Positions 33,992 to 42,774 of a stretch of 64,000 bases of DNA are shown in pieces. This DNA comes from Streptomyces finlayi (GTDB taxonomy: Bacteria > Actinomycetota > Actinomycetes > Streptomycetales > Streptomycetaceae): the NCBI RefSeq assembly GCF_014216315.1, contig NZ_CP045702.1:1302001-1366000 (forward strand). The letters run 5' to 3'. The notes beneath the pieces were generated by a model that did not search any database, had not been told where the DNA came from, and worked only from the letters and a program-made list of their open reading frames with translations. The position numbers and the translations under genes were made by a program. How positions within the stretch are numbered: the stretch's first letter is position 1; every line of letters begins with the position of its first letter.

Positions 33992-35002
33992 TCAGGCGCC
34001 GGGTTTGGCCATCGTGGCCACGAGTACGGCCTTGATGGTGTGCATCCGGTTCTCCGCCTCGTCGAAGACGACCGAGAACGGGGACTCGAAGACCTCGTCG
34101 GTCACTTCAAGCTCCGTCAGGCCGTACGCGTCGTGGATCTCCCGGCCGACCTTCGTGCCGAGGTCGTGGAAGGCCGGGAGGCAGTGCAGGAACCTGACGT
34201 CGTCGTTGCCCGTGGCCCGCAGGACGTCCATGGTCACGGAGTACGGCGCGAGCGCGGTGATGCGCTCGGCCCACACCTCCTTGGGCTCCCCCATGGAGAC
34301 CCAGACGTCCGTGGCGACGAAGTCGGCGCCGCGGACACCTTCGGCGATGTCCTCGGTGAGCGTGACCGTCGCGCCGCTGACCTGAGCGAGCTTCCGGGCC
34401 TGCGCGACGACGTCCGCCGCCGGCCAGTAGGCCCGGGGCGCGACGATCCGGATGTCCATTCCGAGCAGGGCGCCGGTGACGAGGTAGGAGTTGCCCATGT
34501 TGAAGCGGGCGTCGCCGAGGTAGGCGAACACCATCCGGTCCAGCGGCTTCGCGCTGTGCTCGGTCATCGTGAGCACGTCGGCGAGCATCTGGGTGGGGTG
34601 CCACTCGTCGGTCAGCCCGTTGAAGACCGGGACGCCACCGTACGCGGCCAGCTCCTCGACGGCCTGCTGGCTGTCGCCCCGGTACTCGATGCCGTCGAAC
34701 ATCCGGCCCAGCACGCGGGCCGTGTCCTTCACCGACTCCTTGTGGCCCATCTGCGAGCCGGAGGGGTCCAGGTACGTCGTGGACGCGCCCTGGTCCGCCG
34801 CGGCGACCTCGAACGCGCACCGCGTACGCGTCGACGTCTTCTCGAAGATCAGCGCGATGTTCTTGCCGCTCAGCCGCCGCACCTCGGTCCCCGCCTTCTT
34901 GGCGGCCTTGAGCTCCGCGGCCAGGGCGACCAGGCCGCGGAACTCCTCGGCCGTGAAGTCCAGCTCCTTGAGGAAGTGGCGGCCTGCGAGGTCTGTGGCC
35001 AT
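33992..35002 (-). CDS. arcB: Ornithine carbamoyltransferase (probably catabolic)
   Basis: A 336-residue enzyme forming or splitting citrulline (carbamoyl phosphate plus ornithine). Seen: the carbamoyl-phosphate motif FEKTSTRTRCAFE (about 54-66), the FNGLTDEWHPTQMLADVLT region and the ornithine-binding HCLPAFHD. The length and the adjacent arginine deiminase suggest the catabolic direction (citrulline to ornithine and carbamoyl phosphate). No carbamate kinase is present here. It could also serve arginine biosynthesis as argF. The start is ATG 35000-35002, about 100 bp downstream of the arcA stop. Confidence 0.9.
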   Translation of the reverse strand: MATDLAGRHFLKELDFTAEEFRGLVALAAELKAAKKAGTEVRRLSGKNIALIFEKTSTRTRCAFEVAAADQGASTTYLDPSGSQMGHKESVKDTARVLGRMFDGIEYRGDSQQAVEELAAYGGVPVFNGLTDEWHPTQMLADVLTMTEHSAKPLDRMVFAYLGDARFNMGNSYLVTGALLGMDIRIVAPRAYWPAADVVAQARKLAQVSGATVTLTEDIAEGVRGADFVATDVWVSMGEPKEVWAERITALAPYSVTMDVLRATGNDDVRFLHCLPAFHDLGTKVGREIHDAYGLTELEVTDEVFESPFSVVFDEAENRMHTIKAVLVATMAKPGA

Positions 35003-35105
35003 GTGACTGCTCCTGGTCGGACAAGGGTCGCTCGAAGCGCTGATCCTGGAAGTCTATACGAGTACCTGCATTGCTATACAGGAGCATGCGTCATCGGGCT
35101 GCTCG

Positions 35106-36338
35106 CTACACGGGATCACGCACTACCGGACAGCTCATGCACCGGGGCCCGCCGCGCCCCCGCCCCAGCTCGCTGCCGCGGATCTCTATGACTTCGATGC
35201 CCTGCTTGCGCAGATGCGTGTTGGTGCTGACGTTCCGCTCGTACGCGACGACGACCCCCGGTTCCACGGCCAGCACGTTGCAGCCGTCGTCCCACTGCTC
35301 GCGCTGCGCCGCGTGTACGTCCTGGACGGCGGCGAGCACCCGGATCGACTCCAGGCCGAGCGCGGCGGCGATGGCCCGGTGCATGTGCTCGGGCGGATGG
35401 TCGGTGACCTTCAGCTCCCGTGGGCCGTCACCGGGCTCGATCGTGTACGAGCGGAGCATCCCGAGCCCGGCGTACTGGGTGAACGTATCGCCGTCGATCA
35501 TCGTCATCACGGTGTCGAGGTGCATGAACGCCCTGTTCTTCGGCATGTCCAGCGCCACGATCGTCCGGGCCGAACCGGCGTCGAAGAGGCCCTGGGCCAG
35601 CATCTCCACGGCCTGCGGAGTGGTGCGCTCGCTCATCCCGATCAGCACGGCTCCCTGGCCGATGACCAGCACGTCGCCGCCCTCGATGGTCGACGGGTAG
35701 TCGTCCTGGCCCTCCGACCAGTGGTGGAACACCCCCGCCTCCGGCCCGGTGAAGAGGGGGTGGTGACGGTAGATCGCCTCGAAGTGGACGGTCTCGCGCT
35801 GTCTGGCGGGCCAGCGCATGGCGTTGATGGACACCCCGTCGTAGATCCAGGCGGAGGTGTCACGGGTGAAGAGGTGGTTCGGCAGCGGCGCCAGGAGGAA
35901 GTCGTCCAGATCCATCACATGGAACCGGACCGAGGTCGGCTCGCTGTGCCGCTCCAGGAACTCCCGCTTCGTCATCCCGCCGACGAGCGCCTCGGTCAGC
36001 TCGGCGGTGGACAACTCCTCGAAGGCCGCCCGCAGATGCTCGGTGGCGAGCGGACCGTACTCCTTCTCCTCGAAGACCCGGTCGAGGACGAGTCGTTTGG
36101 CCGCCGGGATGTCCAGCGACTCCCGCAGCAGATCACCGAAGAGATGCACCTCCACACCCCGGTCGCGCAGTACGTCGGCGAAGCCGTCGTGCTCCTGGCG
36201 GGCGCGGCGCACCCACAGCACGTCGTCGAAGAGCAACGCGTCCTTGTTGCCGGGGGTGAGCCGCTTGAGCTCCAGATCGGGGCGGTGCAGGATGACGCGG
36301 CGCAACCGCCCGGCCTCGGAGTCGACATGGAATCCCAT
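35106..36338 (-). CDS. arcA: Arginine deiminase
   Basis: A 410-residue hydrolase converting arginine to citrulline and ammonia. Start ATG 36336-36338 (MGFHVDSEAGRLRRVILHRP) has GAGGATGGAGG just upstream. Family motifs: LPNHLFTRDTSAWI, TIEGGDVLVIG, FMHLDTVMTMIDGD, and the catalytic Cys403 near the C-terminus in CMSCPVVRD. With arcB downstream in the same direction this gives two of three ADI pathway steps, supplying ATP precursor and ammonia under oxygen limitation or acid stress (established for ADI operons). The 166-bp inverted-repeat element lies upstream. Confidence 0.93.
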   Translation of the reverse strand: MGFHVDSEAGRLRRVILHRPDLELKRLTPGNKDALLFDDVLWVRRARQEHDGFADVLRDRGVEVHLFGDLLRESLDIPAAKRLVLDRVFEEKEYGPLATEHLRAAFEELSTAELTEALVGGMTKREFLERHSEPTSVRFHVMDLDDFLLAPLPNHLFTRDTSAWIYDGVSINAMRWPARQRETVHFEAIYRHHPLFTGPEAGVFHHWSEGQDDYPSTIEGGDVLVIGQGAVLIGMSERTTPQAVEMLAQGLFDAGSARTIVALDMPKNRAFMHLDTVMTMIDGDTFTQYAGLGMLRSYTIEPGDGPRELKVTDHPPEHMHRAIAAALGLESIRVLAAVQDVHAAQREQWDDGCNVLAVEPGVVVAYERNVSTNTHLRKQGIEVIEIRGSELGRGRGGPRCMSCPVVRDPV

Positions 36339-36456
36339 GCCTCCATCCTCACCGCACGGAGCGCCGTTCACCCGGCGAACGGCCGTCTTGTCCTCGATCT
36401 CCCCCAAAACCCCAAGGGCCCGGGAGGAACTCCCTCGACGGGCTTGGTCCCGCCCG

Positions 36457-36622
36457 CTAGGTCCTGTCTGGAGTTCCAGCGCGGGAGAAGGAGCGGCGTC
36501 CGGTGCCGTCGAATCCAAGGCGGAGGAGGGAGCGATGGCGGAGCCCTCGCGACTGACGACAACGCCGGAGGCGGCGGTGCCGGACGCCGCGACGCCGCGG
36601 GGGAACTCCAGACAGGACCTAG
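36457..36622. mobile_element. MITE-like element, copy 1 (166 bp, 21-bp terminal inverted repeats)
   Basis: The ends are perfect 21-bp inverted repeats (36457-36477 and 36602-36622), starting CTAGGTCCTGTCTGGAGTTC. The whole 166 bp is identical to 53835-54000. It is bounded by CTAG on both sides, consistent with insertion into CTAG and duplication of TA or CTAG, as known for IS630-type elements. The right-hand CTAG contains the TAG stop (36619-36621, minus strand) of the Pnkp gene. Inside, GGAGGAGGGAG precedes ATG 36535 and about 22 coding-like codons (MAEPSRLTTTPEAAVP), suggesting a deletion derivative retaining the start of a lost gene. No transposase is in the window. Confidence 0.8.
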
Positions 36623-39186
36623 AGCCTCGGGTCGACCGGCTCCGACTCCATAGCCAGCACCGCGAAGACCGCTTCGTGGACCCGCCACAGCGGCTCCCCG
36701 TCGGCCAGCCGGTCCAGGGCCTCCAGACCCAGCGCGTACTCCCGCAGCGCCAGCGACCGCTTGTGGCCGAGGAACCGGGAGCGCAGCCGCTCCAGATTCT
36801 CCGGGCGGGTGTACTCGGGGCCGTAGATGATCCGCAGGTACTCCCGGCCGCGTACCTTGATGCCCGGCTGGACCAGCCGGCCCTTCTCGTCCCGCACGAG
36901 CGCACCGAGCGGCTTCACGACCATGCCCTCGCCGCCCCGGCCCGTCATCTCCAGCCACCAGTCGATGCCGGAGCGCACCGACTCCGTGTCGCCGGTGTCC
37001 ACGACGAGCCGCCGCGTCACCTGGAGCAGCCCGGTCGGGTCGTGCTCGACGAGCCGGTCCAGCCATGCCAGCTGCTCGTCGTGCGGTACGGAGGCCAGCG
37101 AGCGGCCCTGCACGGCGAGGATCTGGAAGGGTGCGAGCCGCACGCCTTCGAGCCCTTCGGTGCTCCAGCAGTAACGGCGGTACGCCCGGGTGAACGCGGT
37201 CGCGTCCTGGGCACGTCCGCGCTGCCGGTCCGCCAGCGCGCCGACGTCGACGGAACGGGCGGCAGCCGCTTCGAGGGCGGCGACGGCCGCGGGGAAGACG
37301 GCGCCGGAGGCGGCGCCGACCGCCGCGTACTGCGAGCGCAGCAGCCCGGCCGCCTTCAGCGACCACGGCATCAGTTCGGCGTCCAGGAGGACCCAGTCGG
37401 TGTCCCACTCCTCCCACAGCCCGGCGGCGGTGACGGCCTCGCGCAGCCGGCCGAGAACCGCTTCGGTGAGCGCGGGGTCGTCGAGGAACGGCCGCCCGGT
37501 ACGGGTGTGCAGGGCGCCCGTCGGGCCTTCGGTACCGAAGCGCTCACGCGCCGCCTCCGCGTCGCGGCAGACCAGCGCCACGGCCCGCGAGCCCATGTGC
37601 TTCTCCTCGCAGACGACCTTGGCCACACCGTCCGTCCGGAACTGGGCGAACGCCTCCGCCGGGTGCTCCAGATAGCCGTCCTCGTGCGAGGCGGCGGCCG
37701 GCGCCATGGTCGGCGGGAGATAGGCCAGCAGCCGCGGGTCGACGGCGAACCTGCTCATGACTTCGAGCGCCGCCGCGGCGTTCTCCTCGCGCACCGAGAG
37801 GCGGCCCATGTGCCGGGTCTCCACGATGCGGCGGCCCTGGACGTCGGCGAGGTCCAGGGGACGGCCCTCGCGGCCGCCGGGCGCCTCGGAGACGAGCGGT
37901 CTGACCGGCTCGTACCAGACCTTCTCCGCCGGCACGTCGACGAGTTCGCGCTCCGGCCAGCGCAGCGCGGTCATCCTGCCGCCGAAGACGGCGCCGGTGT
38001 CCAGGCAGATGGTGTTGTTGACCCAGGAGGTGGTGGGGACCGGCGTGTGGCCGTAGACCACGGTGGCGCGGCCCCGGTACTCCTCGGCCCACGGATAGCG
38101 CACGGGCAGGCCGAACTCGTCGGTCTCGCCGGTCGTGTCCCCGTACAGCGCGTGCGAACGCACCCGGCCGGAGGTGCGGCCGTGGTACTTCTCCGGCAGC
38201 CCGGCGTGGCAGACGACGAGCTTCCCCCCGTCCAGCACGTAGTGGCTGACGAGGCCCTCGATGAACTCCGCGACCTGCCCGCGGAACGCGGGGTCGACGG
38301 CGTCCTCGCGCTCCAGCTGCTCGATGGTCTCCGCCAGCCCGTGGGTGTGCTGGACGCTGCGGCCCTTGAGATGACGGCCGAGCTTGTTCTCGTGGTTGCC
38401 CGGCACGCACAGGGCGTTGCCGGCCGACACCATGCCCATGACACGGCGCAGCACTCCGGGGCTGTCGGGGCCGCGGTCGACGAGGTCGCCGACGAAGACG
38501 GCGGTACGCCCTTCGGGGTGCGCGCCGTCGACGTATCCGAGGGTGGTGAGCAGGGTCTCCAGCTCGGAACCGCAGCCGTGGATGTCTCCGATGATGTCGA
38601 AGGGGCCGGTGAGATGGCGCAGGTCGTTGTACCGGCGCTCCAGCACGATGCCCGCCTGCTCGGCCTCCTCCTCGGTGCGCAGGATGTGCACCTTGCGAAA
38701 GCCCTCGCGCTCCAGACCGCGCAGCGAGCGGCGCAGTTCGCGGCGGTGGCGCTGGATGACGTGGCGCGGCATGTCGGCCCGGTCGGGACGGTTCGCGTTG
38801 CGCGCGAGGCAGACCTCTTCGGGCAGGTCGAGGACGATGGCGATCGGCAGCACGTCGTACTCGCGGGCCAGCCGCACGAGCTGCTTGCGGCTCTCGGGCT
38901 GGACGTTGGTGGCGTCGACGACGGTGAGACGGCCGGCGGCGAGACGCTTGCCCGCGATGTAGTGCAGGACGTCGAAGGCGTCACCGCTGGCACTCTGGTC
39001 GTTCTCGTCGTCGGCGACGAGGCCCCGGCAGAAGTCCGAGGAGATGATCTCGGTGGGCTTGAAGTGCTTGCGGGCGAAGGTGGACTTGCCCGATCCGCTG
39101 GCACCGATGAGTACGACGAGGGAGAGGTCGGTCACCGGCAGCGTGCGCGACGTGCGGAGGGTGTCGGTGGTGCCGGTGCTGCTCAT
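36619..39186 (-). CDS. pnkp: Polynucleotide kinase-phosphatase-ligase (RNA repair Pnkp)
   Basis: An 855-residue three-domain RNA repair enzyme. The N-terminal 5'-kinase has the P-loop GASGSGKST at residues 28-36. The central 2',3'-phosphatase is a binuclear metallophosphoesterase with GDIHGCG, GDLVDRGPDSPG, GNHENKLG and YGHTPVP. The C-terminal ligase/adenylyltransferase has the lysine motif EEKHMGSRAV and the later GGEGMVVKP. The start ATG 39184-39186 overlaps the hen1 stop by 4 bp. Established knowledge: bacterial Pnkp with Hen1 mends ribotoxin-cleaved RNA, heals both ends and seals. The stop codon TAG lies in the terminal CTAG of the inserted element, so the last codons are native or just altered. 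Confidence 0.93.
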   Translation of the reverse strand: MSSTGTTDTLRTSRTLPVTDLSLVVLIGASGSGKSTFARKHFKPTEIISSDFCRGLVADDENDQSASGDAFDVLHYIAGKRLAAGRLTVVDATNVQPESRKQLVRLAREYDVLPIAIVLDLPEEVCLARNANRPDRADMPRHVIQRHRRELRRSLRGLEREGFRKVHILRTEEEAEQAGIVLERRYNDLRHLTGPFDIIGDIHGCGSELETLLTTLGYVDGAHPEGRTAVFVGDLVDRGPDSPGVLRRVMGMVSAGNALCVPGNHENKLGRHLKGRSVQHTHGLAETIEQLEREDAVDPAFRGQVAEFIEGLVSHYVLDGGKLVVCHAGLPEKYHGRTSGRVRSHALYGDTTGETDEFGLPVRYPWAEEYRGRATVVYGHTPVPTTSWVNNTICLDTGAVFGGRMTALRWPERELVDVPAEKVWYEPVRPLVSEAPGGREGRPLDLADVQGRRIVETRHMGRLSVREENAAAALEVMSRFAVDPRLLAYLPPTMAPAAASHEDGYLEHPAEAFAQFRTDGVAKVVCEEKHMGSRAVALVCRDAEAARERFGTEGPTGALHTRTGRPFLDDPALTEAVLGRLREAVTAAGLWEEWDTDWVLLDAELMPWSLKAAGLLRSQYAAVGAASGAVFPAAVAALEAAAARSVDVGALADRQRGRAQDATAFTRAYRRYCWSTEGLEGVRLAPFQILAVQGRSLASVPHDEQLAWLDRLVEHDPTGLLQVTRRLVVDTGDTESVRSGIDWWLEMTGRGGEGMVVKPLGALVRDEKGRLVQPGIKVRGREYLRIIYGPEYTRPENLERLRSRFLGHKRSLALREYALGLEALDRLADGEPLWRVHEAVFAVLAMESEPVDPRL

Positions 39187-40706
39187 GCGGCCTTCGCCTC
39201 CTTCTTGTTCGTCCCGTTCATCTGGTCCGTCTGGTCCGTCTTGTTCGTCTTGTTCGTCTCGTCCGGCGTGTTCATCGTGAACACGGCCATCTGCGTCGGC
39301 GGCCCCACCTCGGGGTCGTCCGGGCCCACGGGGACGAAGGCCACCTCGTAGCCGTGACGCTTCGCCACCTCCGCGGCCCACCGGCCGAACTCGGCCCTGG
39401 TCCACTCGAAGCGGTGGTCGCCATGGCGCACGTGCCCGGCGGGGAGTGTCTCCCAGCGGACGTTGTACTCGACGTTGGGCGTGGTCACGAGCACGGTGCG
39501 CGGCCGCGCCGAGCCGAACACCGCGTACTCCAGGGCGGGCAGCCGCGGCAGGTCGAGGTGCTCGATGACCTCGCTGAGCACCGCCGCGTCGTACCCCTTG
39601 AGCCGCTTGTCGGTATAGGTGAGCGAGCCCTGCTGGAGCGTGACCCGGCTCGCCTGCCGCTCGCCCATCCGGTCCAGCTTCAGCCGGCGCGAGGCGATGG
39701 TCAGGGCGCGCATCGAGACGTCGACGCCGACGATCTCCGTGAAGGCCACGTCCTTGAGCAGCGCCTGGACCAACTGACCCTGACCGCAGCCCAGGTCCAG
39801 CACCCGGCCCGCACCGGCGGCGCGCAGTGCCGCCAGGATCGCCGTGCGCCGCTGCTCGGCGAGCGGCACCGGCTTCTCCTCGGTGTCCTTCGTCTCGTCC
39901 ACGGCGTTGTCCACGGAGACCACGTCGAGGTCGTCCGACTCGGCGAGCCGCACCAGTTCGAGCCGCTCCATCGCCTGCCGGGTCAGTCCCCAGCGGCGCG
40001 ACAGATACCGGCTGGTGATCAGCTTCTGCTCGGGGTGCTCGGCCAGCCACCCCTCGCCGGCCCGCAGGAGCTTGTCCACCTCGTCAGGGGCCACCCAGTA
40101 GTGCTTGGCGTCGTCCAGGACCGGCAGCAGGACGTACAGCTGCCGCAGTGCGTCCGCGAGCCGCATCTCCCCCTCCAGCACCAGCTGTACGTAGCGCGAG
40201 TCGCCCCACTCCGGGAACTCCTCGTCCAGCGGCACGGGCACGGCCTCCACGCTCGTCCAGCCGAGCGGGCCGAAGAGCTTACGCACCAGCTCGGTGCCCC
40301 CGCGCGCGGGCACCGCGGGGATCTCGATCCGCAGCGGGAGTGGCTGCCCGGCCCGCTCGGGCATGGCCTGGCACGCCCCGTTCAGAGCGGACGCGAAGAC
40401 CGTGCTCAGAGCGACGGAGAGGAGCGAGGAGGCGGCGTAGGGACGGTCGTTGACGTACTGCGCGAGCGCCGCGTCGGGGGCGCCGCCCCTGCCCTTGCCC
40501 TTGCCGCGGCGCACCAGCGCCACACTGTCCACCTCCAGCAGCAGGGCCGCCGTACAGCGCTCCGCGGATGCTTCGGGATAGAAGACATGCGCGGTGCCGT
40601 GGGAGGTGGGATACGTCTGCGCCTTCTCAGGATGCTTGTGCAACAGGAAGCCGAGATCGGTGGCGGGACGCTCCGGGGTGCCGGTTGTGCTGATAGTCAG
40701 GAACAC
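39183..40706 (-). CDS. hen1: 3'-terminal RNA ribose 2'-O-methyltransferase Hen1
   Basis: A 507-residue bacterial Hen1 with a GTG start at 40704-40706. The N-terminal half (about 1-250) is the Hen1-specific domain that activates the Pnkp ligase. The C-terminal half (about 280-480) is a SAM methyltransferase with VLDLGCGQGQLVQALL and the metal-binding segment SEVIEHLDLPRLPALE, plus the later HGDHRFEWTRAEF. It methylates the 2'-OH at the cut site before ligation so the repaired RNA resists re-cleavage. The last about 25 residues are a low-complexity Asn-Lys-Thr/Asp-Gln-Thr tail coded by a 9-bp-like repeat (about 39207-39260), absent from the enzyme core. Confidence 0.92.
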   Translation of the reverse strand: MFLTISTTGTPERPATDLGFLLHKHPEKAQTYPTSHGTAHVFYPEASAERCTAALLLEVDSVALVRRGKGKGRGGAPDAALAQYVNDRPYAASSLLSVALSTVFASALNGACQAMPERAGQPLPLRIEIPAVPARGGTELVRKLFGPLGWTSVEAVPVPLDEEFPEWGDSRYVQLVLEGEMRLADALRQLYVLLPVLDDAKHYWVAPDEVDKLLRAGEGWLAEHPEQKLITSRYLSRRWGLTRQAMERLELVRLAESDDLDVVSVDNAVDETKDTEEKPVPLAEQRRTAILAALRAAGAGRVLDLGCGQGQLVQALLKDVAFTEIVGVDVSMRALTIASRRLKLDRMGERQASRVTLQQGSLTYTDKRLKGYDAAVLSEVIEHLDLPRLPALEYAVFGSARPRTVLVTTPNVEYNVRWETLPAGHVRHGDHRFEWTRAEFGRWAAEVAKRHGYEVAFVPVGPDDPEVGPPTQMAVFTMNTPDETNKTNKTDQTDQMNGTNKKEAKAA

Positions 40707-40749
40707 CTGTCCGAGTATGGCCCCCGTCCCCTGCTCCCACCAGGCAATT

Positions 40750-41700
40750 TCACGCTGTCAACAGCTCTCCCAGCTCCCCGATCCGCGCCGGTCCGATACG
40801 GCAGCACCCTCCGACCAGGCGCGCCCCGGCCTCCTGCCACGCCCGCACCCGTCCGGCGTCGAAGGTGCTGTCCCCCGCCCACTCCCTGCGCCCTGCGTCC
40901 CACCGCTCGCCGCTGTTCGGATAGACGACCACCGGCTTGCCGGTGACCTCGGCCGCCGTCCCCACCGCCCGGTCCGCGTCCGCCGGATCGCAGCAGTTGA
41001 CCCCGACGGCCACCACCTGCCCGTTCCCGGCGGCCACCTCGAACGCCTCCGCCAGGGGCTGCCCGGCCCTCGTCCGGTCCCCCGCCACGCTGTACGAGAG
41101 CCACACCGGCAGCCCGAACTCCCCGGCCACCCGCAGCAGGGCCTCCGCCTCGTCCATGTCCGGCACCGTCTCCAGTGCGAGGACATCGGGCCGCGCCGCG
41201 GCCAGCGCCGCCACCCGGGGCCGGTGGAAGGTCTCCAACTCCCCCGGCGAGAGCCCGTAACGGCCCCGGTACTCGCTGCCGTCCGCGAGCATCGCCCCGT
41301 ACGGCCCGACCGAGGCGGCGACCCAGATCTGCCGCCCCGCCCCTTCTCCGGCCCGGCGCGCCAGCTCCACGCTGCCGGCCAGCAGCTCCGCGGCGTGGGC
41401 CCGCCCGATCCCGCGCCGCCGGAAGCCCTCGAACGTCGCCTGGTATCCGGCGGTGATGAGCACCTGTGCCCCCGCGCGGACGTACGCCGTGTGCGCGGCC
41501 TCGATCTGGTGGGGTGCGTCGGCCAGCAGGCGGGCCGACCAGAGCTCGTCCGACAGATCGCAGCCCTGGGCCTCCAACTGGTTGGAGAGACCGCCGTCGA
41601 GCAGGACGGTCCCCTCGGCGAGGGCGGCGCCGAGCGTGCGGACCGGTGGGTCCTGTGCGGGACCTGCCGGGACGTGCTGGGCCACCGGGCCGGGTTCCAT
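40750..41700 (-). CDS. mmuM: Homocysteine S-methyltransferase
   Basis: A 316-residue zinc enzyme making methionine from homocysteine with S-methylmethionine or SAM as methyl donor. Seen: VLLDGGLSNQLEAQGCDL near the start, ITAGYQATFEGFRRRGI, ALETVPDMDEAEALL, and the zinc ligands in VGVNCCDP and the C-terminal LVGGCCRIGP. Start ATG 41698-41700. It is about 40 bp from the hen1 start, but opposite context makes a functional link to RNA repair unlikely. Confidence 0.9.
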   Translation of the reverse strand: MEPGPVAQHVPAGPAQDPPVRTLGAALAEGTVLLDGGLSNQLEAQGCDLSDELWSARLLADAPHQIEAAHTAYVRAGAQVLITAGYQATFEGFRRRGIGRAHAAELLAGSVELARRAGEGAGRQIWVAASVGPYGAMLADGSEYRGRYGLSPGELETFHRPRVAALAAARPDVLALETVPDMDEAEALLRVAGEFGLPVWLSYSVAGDRTRAGQPLAEAFEVAAGNGQVVAVGVNCCDPADADRAVGTAAEVTGKPVVVYPNSGERWDAGRREWAGDSTFDAGRVRAWQEAGARLVGGCCRIGPARIGELGELLTA

Positions 41701-41777
41701 GTGTGCTCCTCCTGTACTGCCGGGGCGGTCGGGGAGAGAGATGGGGGATGGGGATGGGAATGCCGGGGCGAGGCCGG

Positions 41778-42701
41778 TCAGGCCAGCTGTGACTGGACCC
41801 GGGACGAGATCAGTTCCAGGTGGTCGAGGTCGTCCAGATCCAGGACCTGGAGGTAGACCCGGGACGATCCGATCGCGCCGTACCGGCCGAGCTTGTCGAC
41901 CACCTCGGCGGGCGAGCCCGCGAGACCGTTCGCCTTGAGCTCCTCGACCTCCCGGCCGATGGCGGCGGCCCGTCGCGCCACCTCCGCGTCATCCTTGCCC
42001 ACGCAGACCACCAGGGCGTTGGAGTACACCAGCTCGTCCGGCGCGCGGCCGATCGCCTTCGCCGCCTCCCGGACCCGGCCGAACTGCTTCTCGCTGTCCT
42101 CCAGGGAGGCGAACGGGATGTTGAACTCGTCGGCGTACCTCGCGGCGAGCCTCGGCGTGCGGCTGGCACCGTGTCCGCCGATCAGGACCGGCACCTTGGC
42201 CTGGGCCGGCTTGGGCAGCGCGGGCGAGTCGGCCAGCTGGTAGAAGGTGCCGTCGTAGCTGAACGTCTTCCCCGCCTCGGTCGCCCAGAGACCGGTGATG
42301 ATCGCCAGCTGCTCCTCCAGACGGCCGAACTTCTCCTTGGGGAACGGAATTCCGTACGCCTTGTGCTCCGCCTCGAACCAGCCCGCTCCCAGGCCAAGTT
42401 CGACACGCCCGCCGGACATCTGGTCGACCTGCGCGACCTGGATGGCCAGCACGCCCGGCAGCCGGAAGGTGCCCGCCGTCATCAGCGTCCCGAGCCGGAT
42501 GCGCCTGGTCTCGCGCGCCAGCCCGGCCAGGGTGATCCAGGCGTCGGTCGGGCCGGGAAGCCCATCGCCCGGTCCCATGTGAAGGTAGTGGTCGGAACGG
42601 TAGAAGGCGTCGAAGCCGAGGTCCTCAGCGGCCTTGGCCACGGTGAGCAACGTGTCGTAGCTCGCCCCTTGCTGGGGCTCGGTGAAGATTCGAAGATCCA
42701 T
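41778..42701 (-). CDS. LLM-class F420-dependent oxidoreductase
   Basis: A 307-residue luciferase-like monooxygenase family protein. I start it at ATG 42699-42701 (MDLRIFTEPQQGASY), which has GGATGG upstream; the longer frame adds a non-coding leader. Seen: AAEDLGFDAFYRSDHYLHMG, RIRLGTLMTAGTFRLPGVLAIQVAQVDQMSGGRVELGLGAGWFEAEH and VPVLIGGHGASRTPRLAARYAD. These are the pattern of actinobacterial F420-dependent LLM oxidoreductases. The substrate is unknown. Confidence 0.88.
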   Translation of the reverse strand: MDLRIFTEPQQGASYDTLLTVAKAAEDLGFDAFYRSDHYLHMGPGDGLPGPTDAWITLAGLARETRRIRLGTLMTAGTFRLPGVLAIQVAQVDQMSGGRVELGLGAGWFEAEHKAYGIPFPKEKFGRLEEQLAIITGLWATEAGKTFSYDGTFYQLADSPALPKPAQAKVPVLIGGHGASRTPRLAARYADEFNIPFASLEDSEKQFGRVREAAKAIGRAPDELVYSNALVVCVGKDDAEVARRAAAIGREVEELKANGLAGSPAEVVDKLGRYGAIGSSRVYLQVLDLDDLDHLELISSRVQSQLA

Positions 42702-42774
42702 GCATCCATCCTGCACCTTCGAACACCGGCCGTCGCAGCTCCTGTGCCCCGGACCCGTCGCGCCCCTCACCGCC

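Noticed and set aside
33992..35002. Biosynthetic ArgF rather than catabolic ArcB
   Set aside because: Motifs do not distinguish them; the adjacent arginine deiminase favours the catabolic reading, but no arcC is present, so the call stays tentative.
35857..39351. Very long plus-strand open frame (1164 codons) opposite arcA and pnkp
   Set aside because: It is a shadow of the minus-strand genes: no SD, Arg/Gly/Val-rich composition, and it runs through the inserted element. The minus strand has all catalytic motifs.
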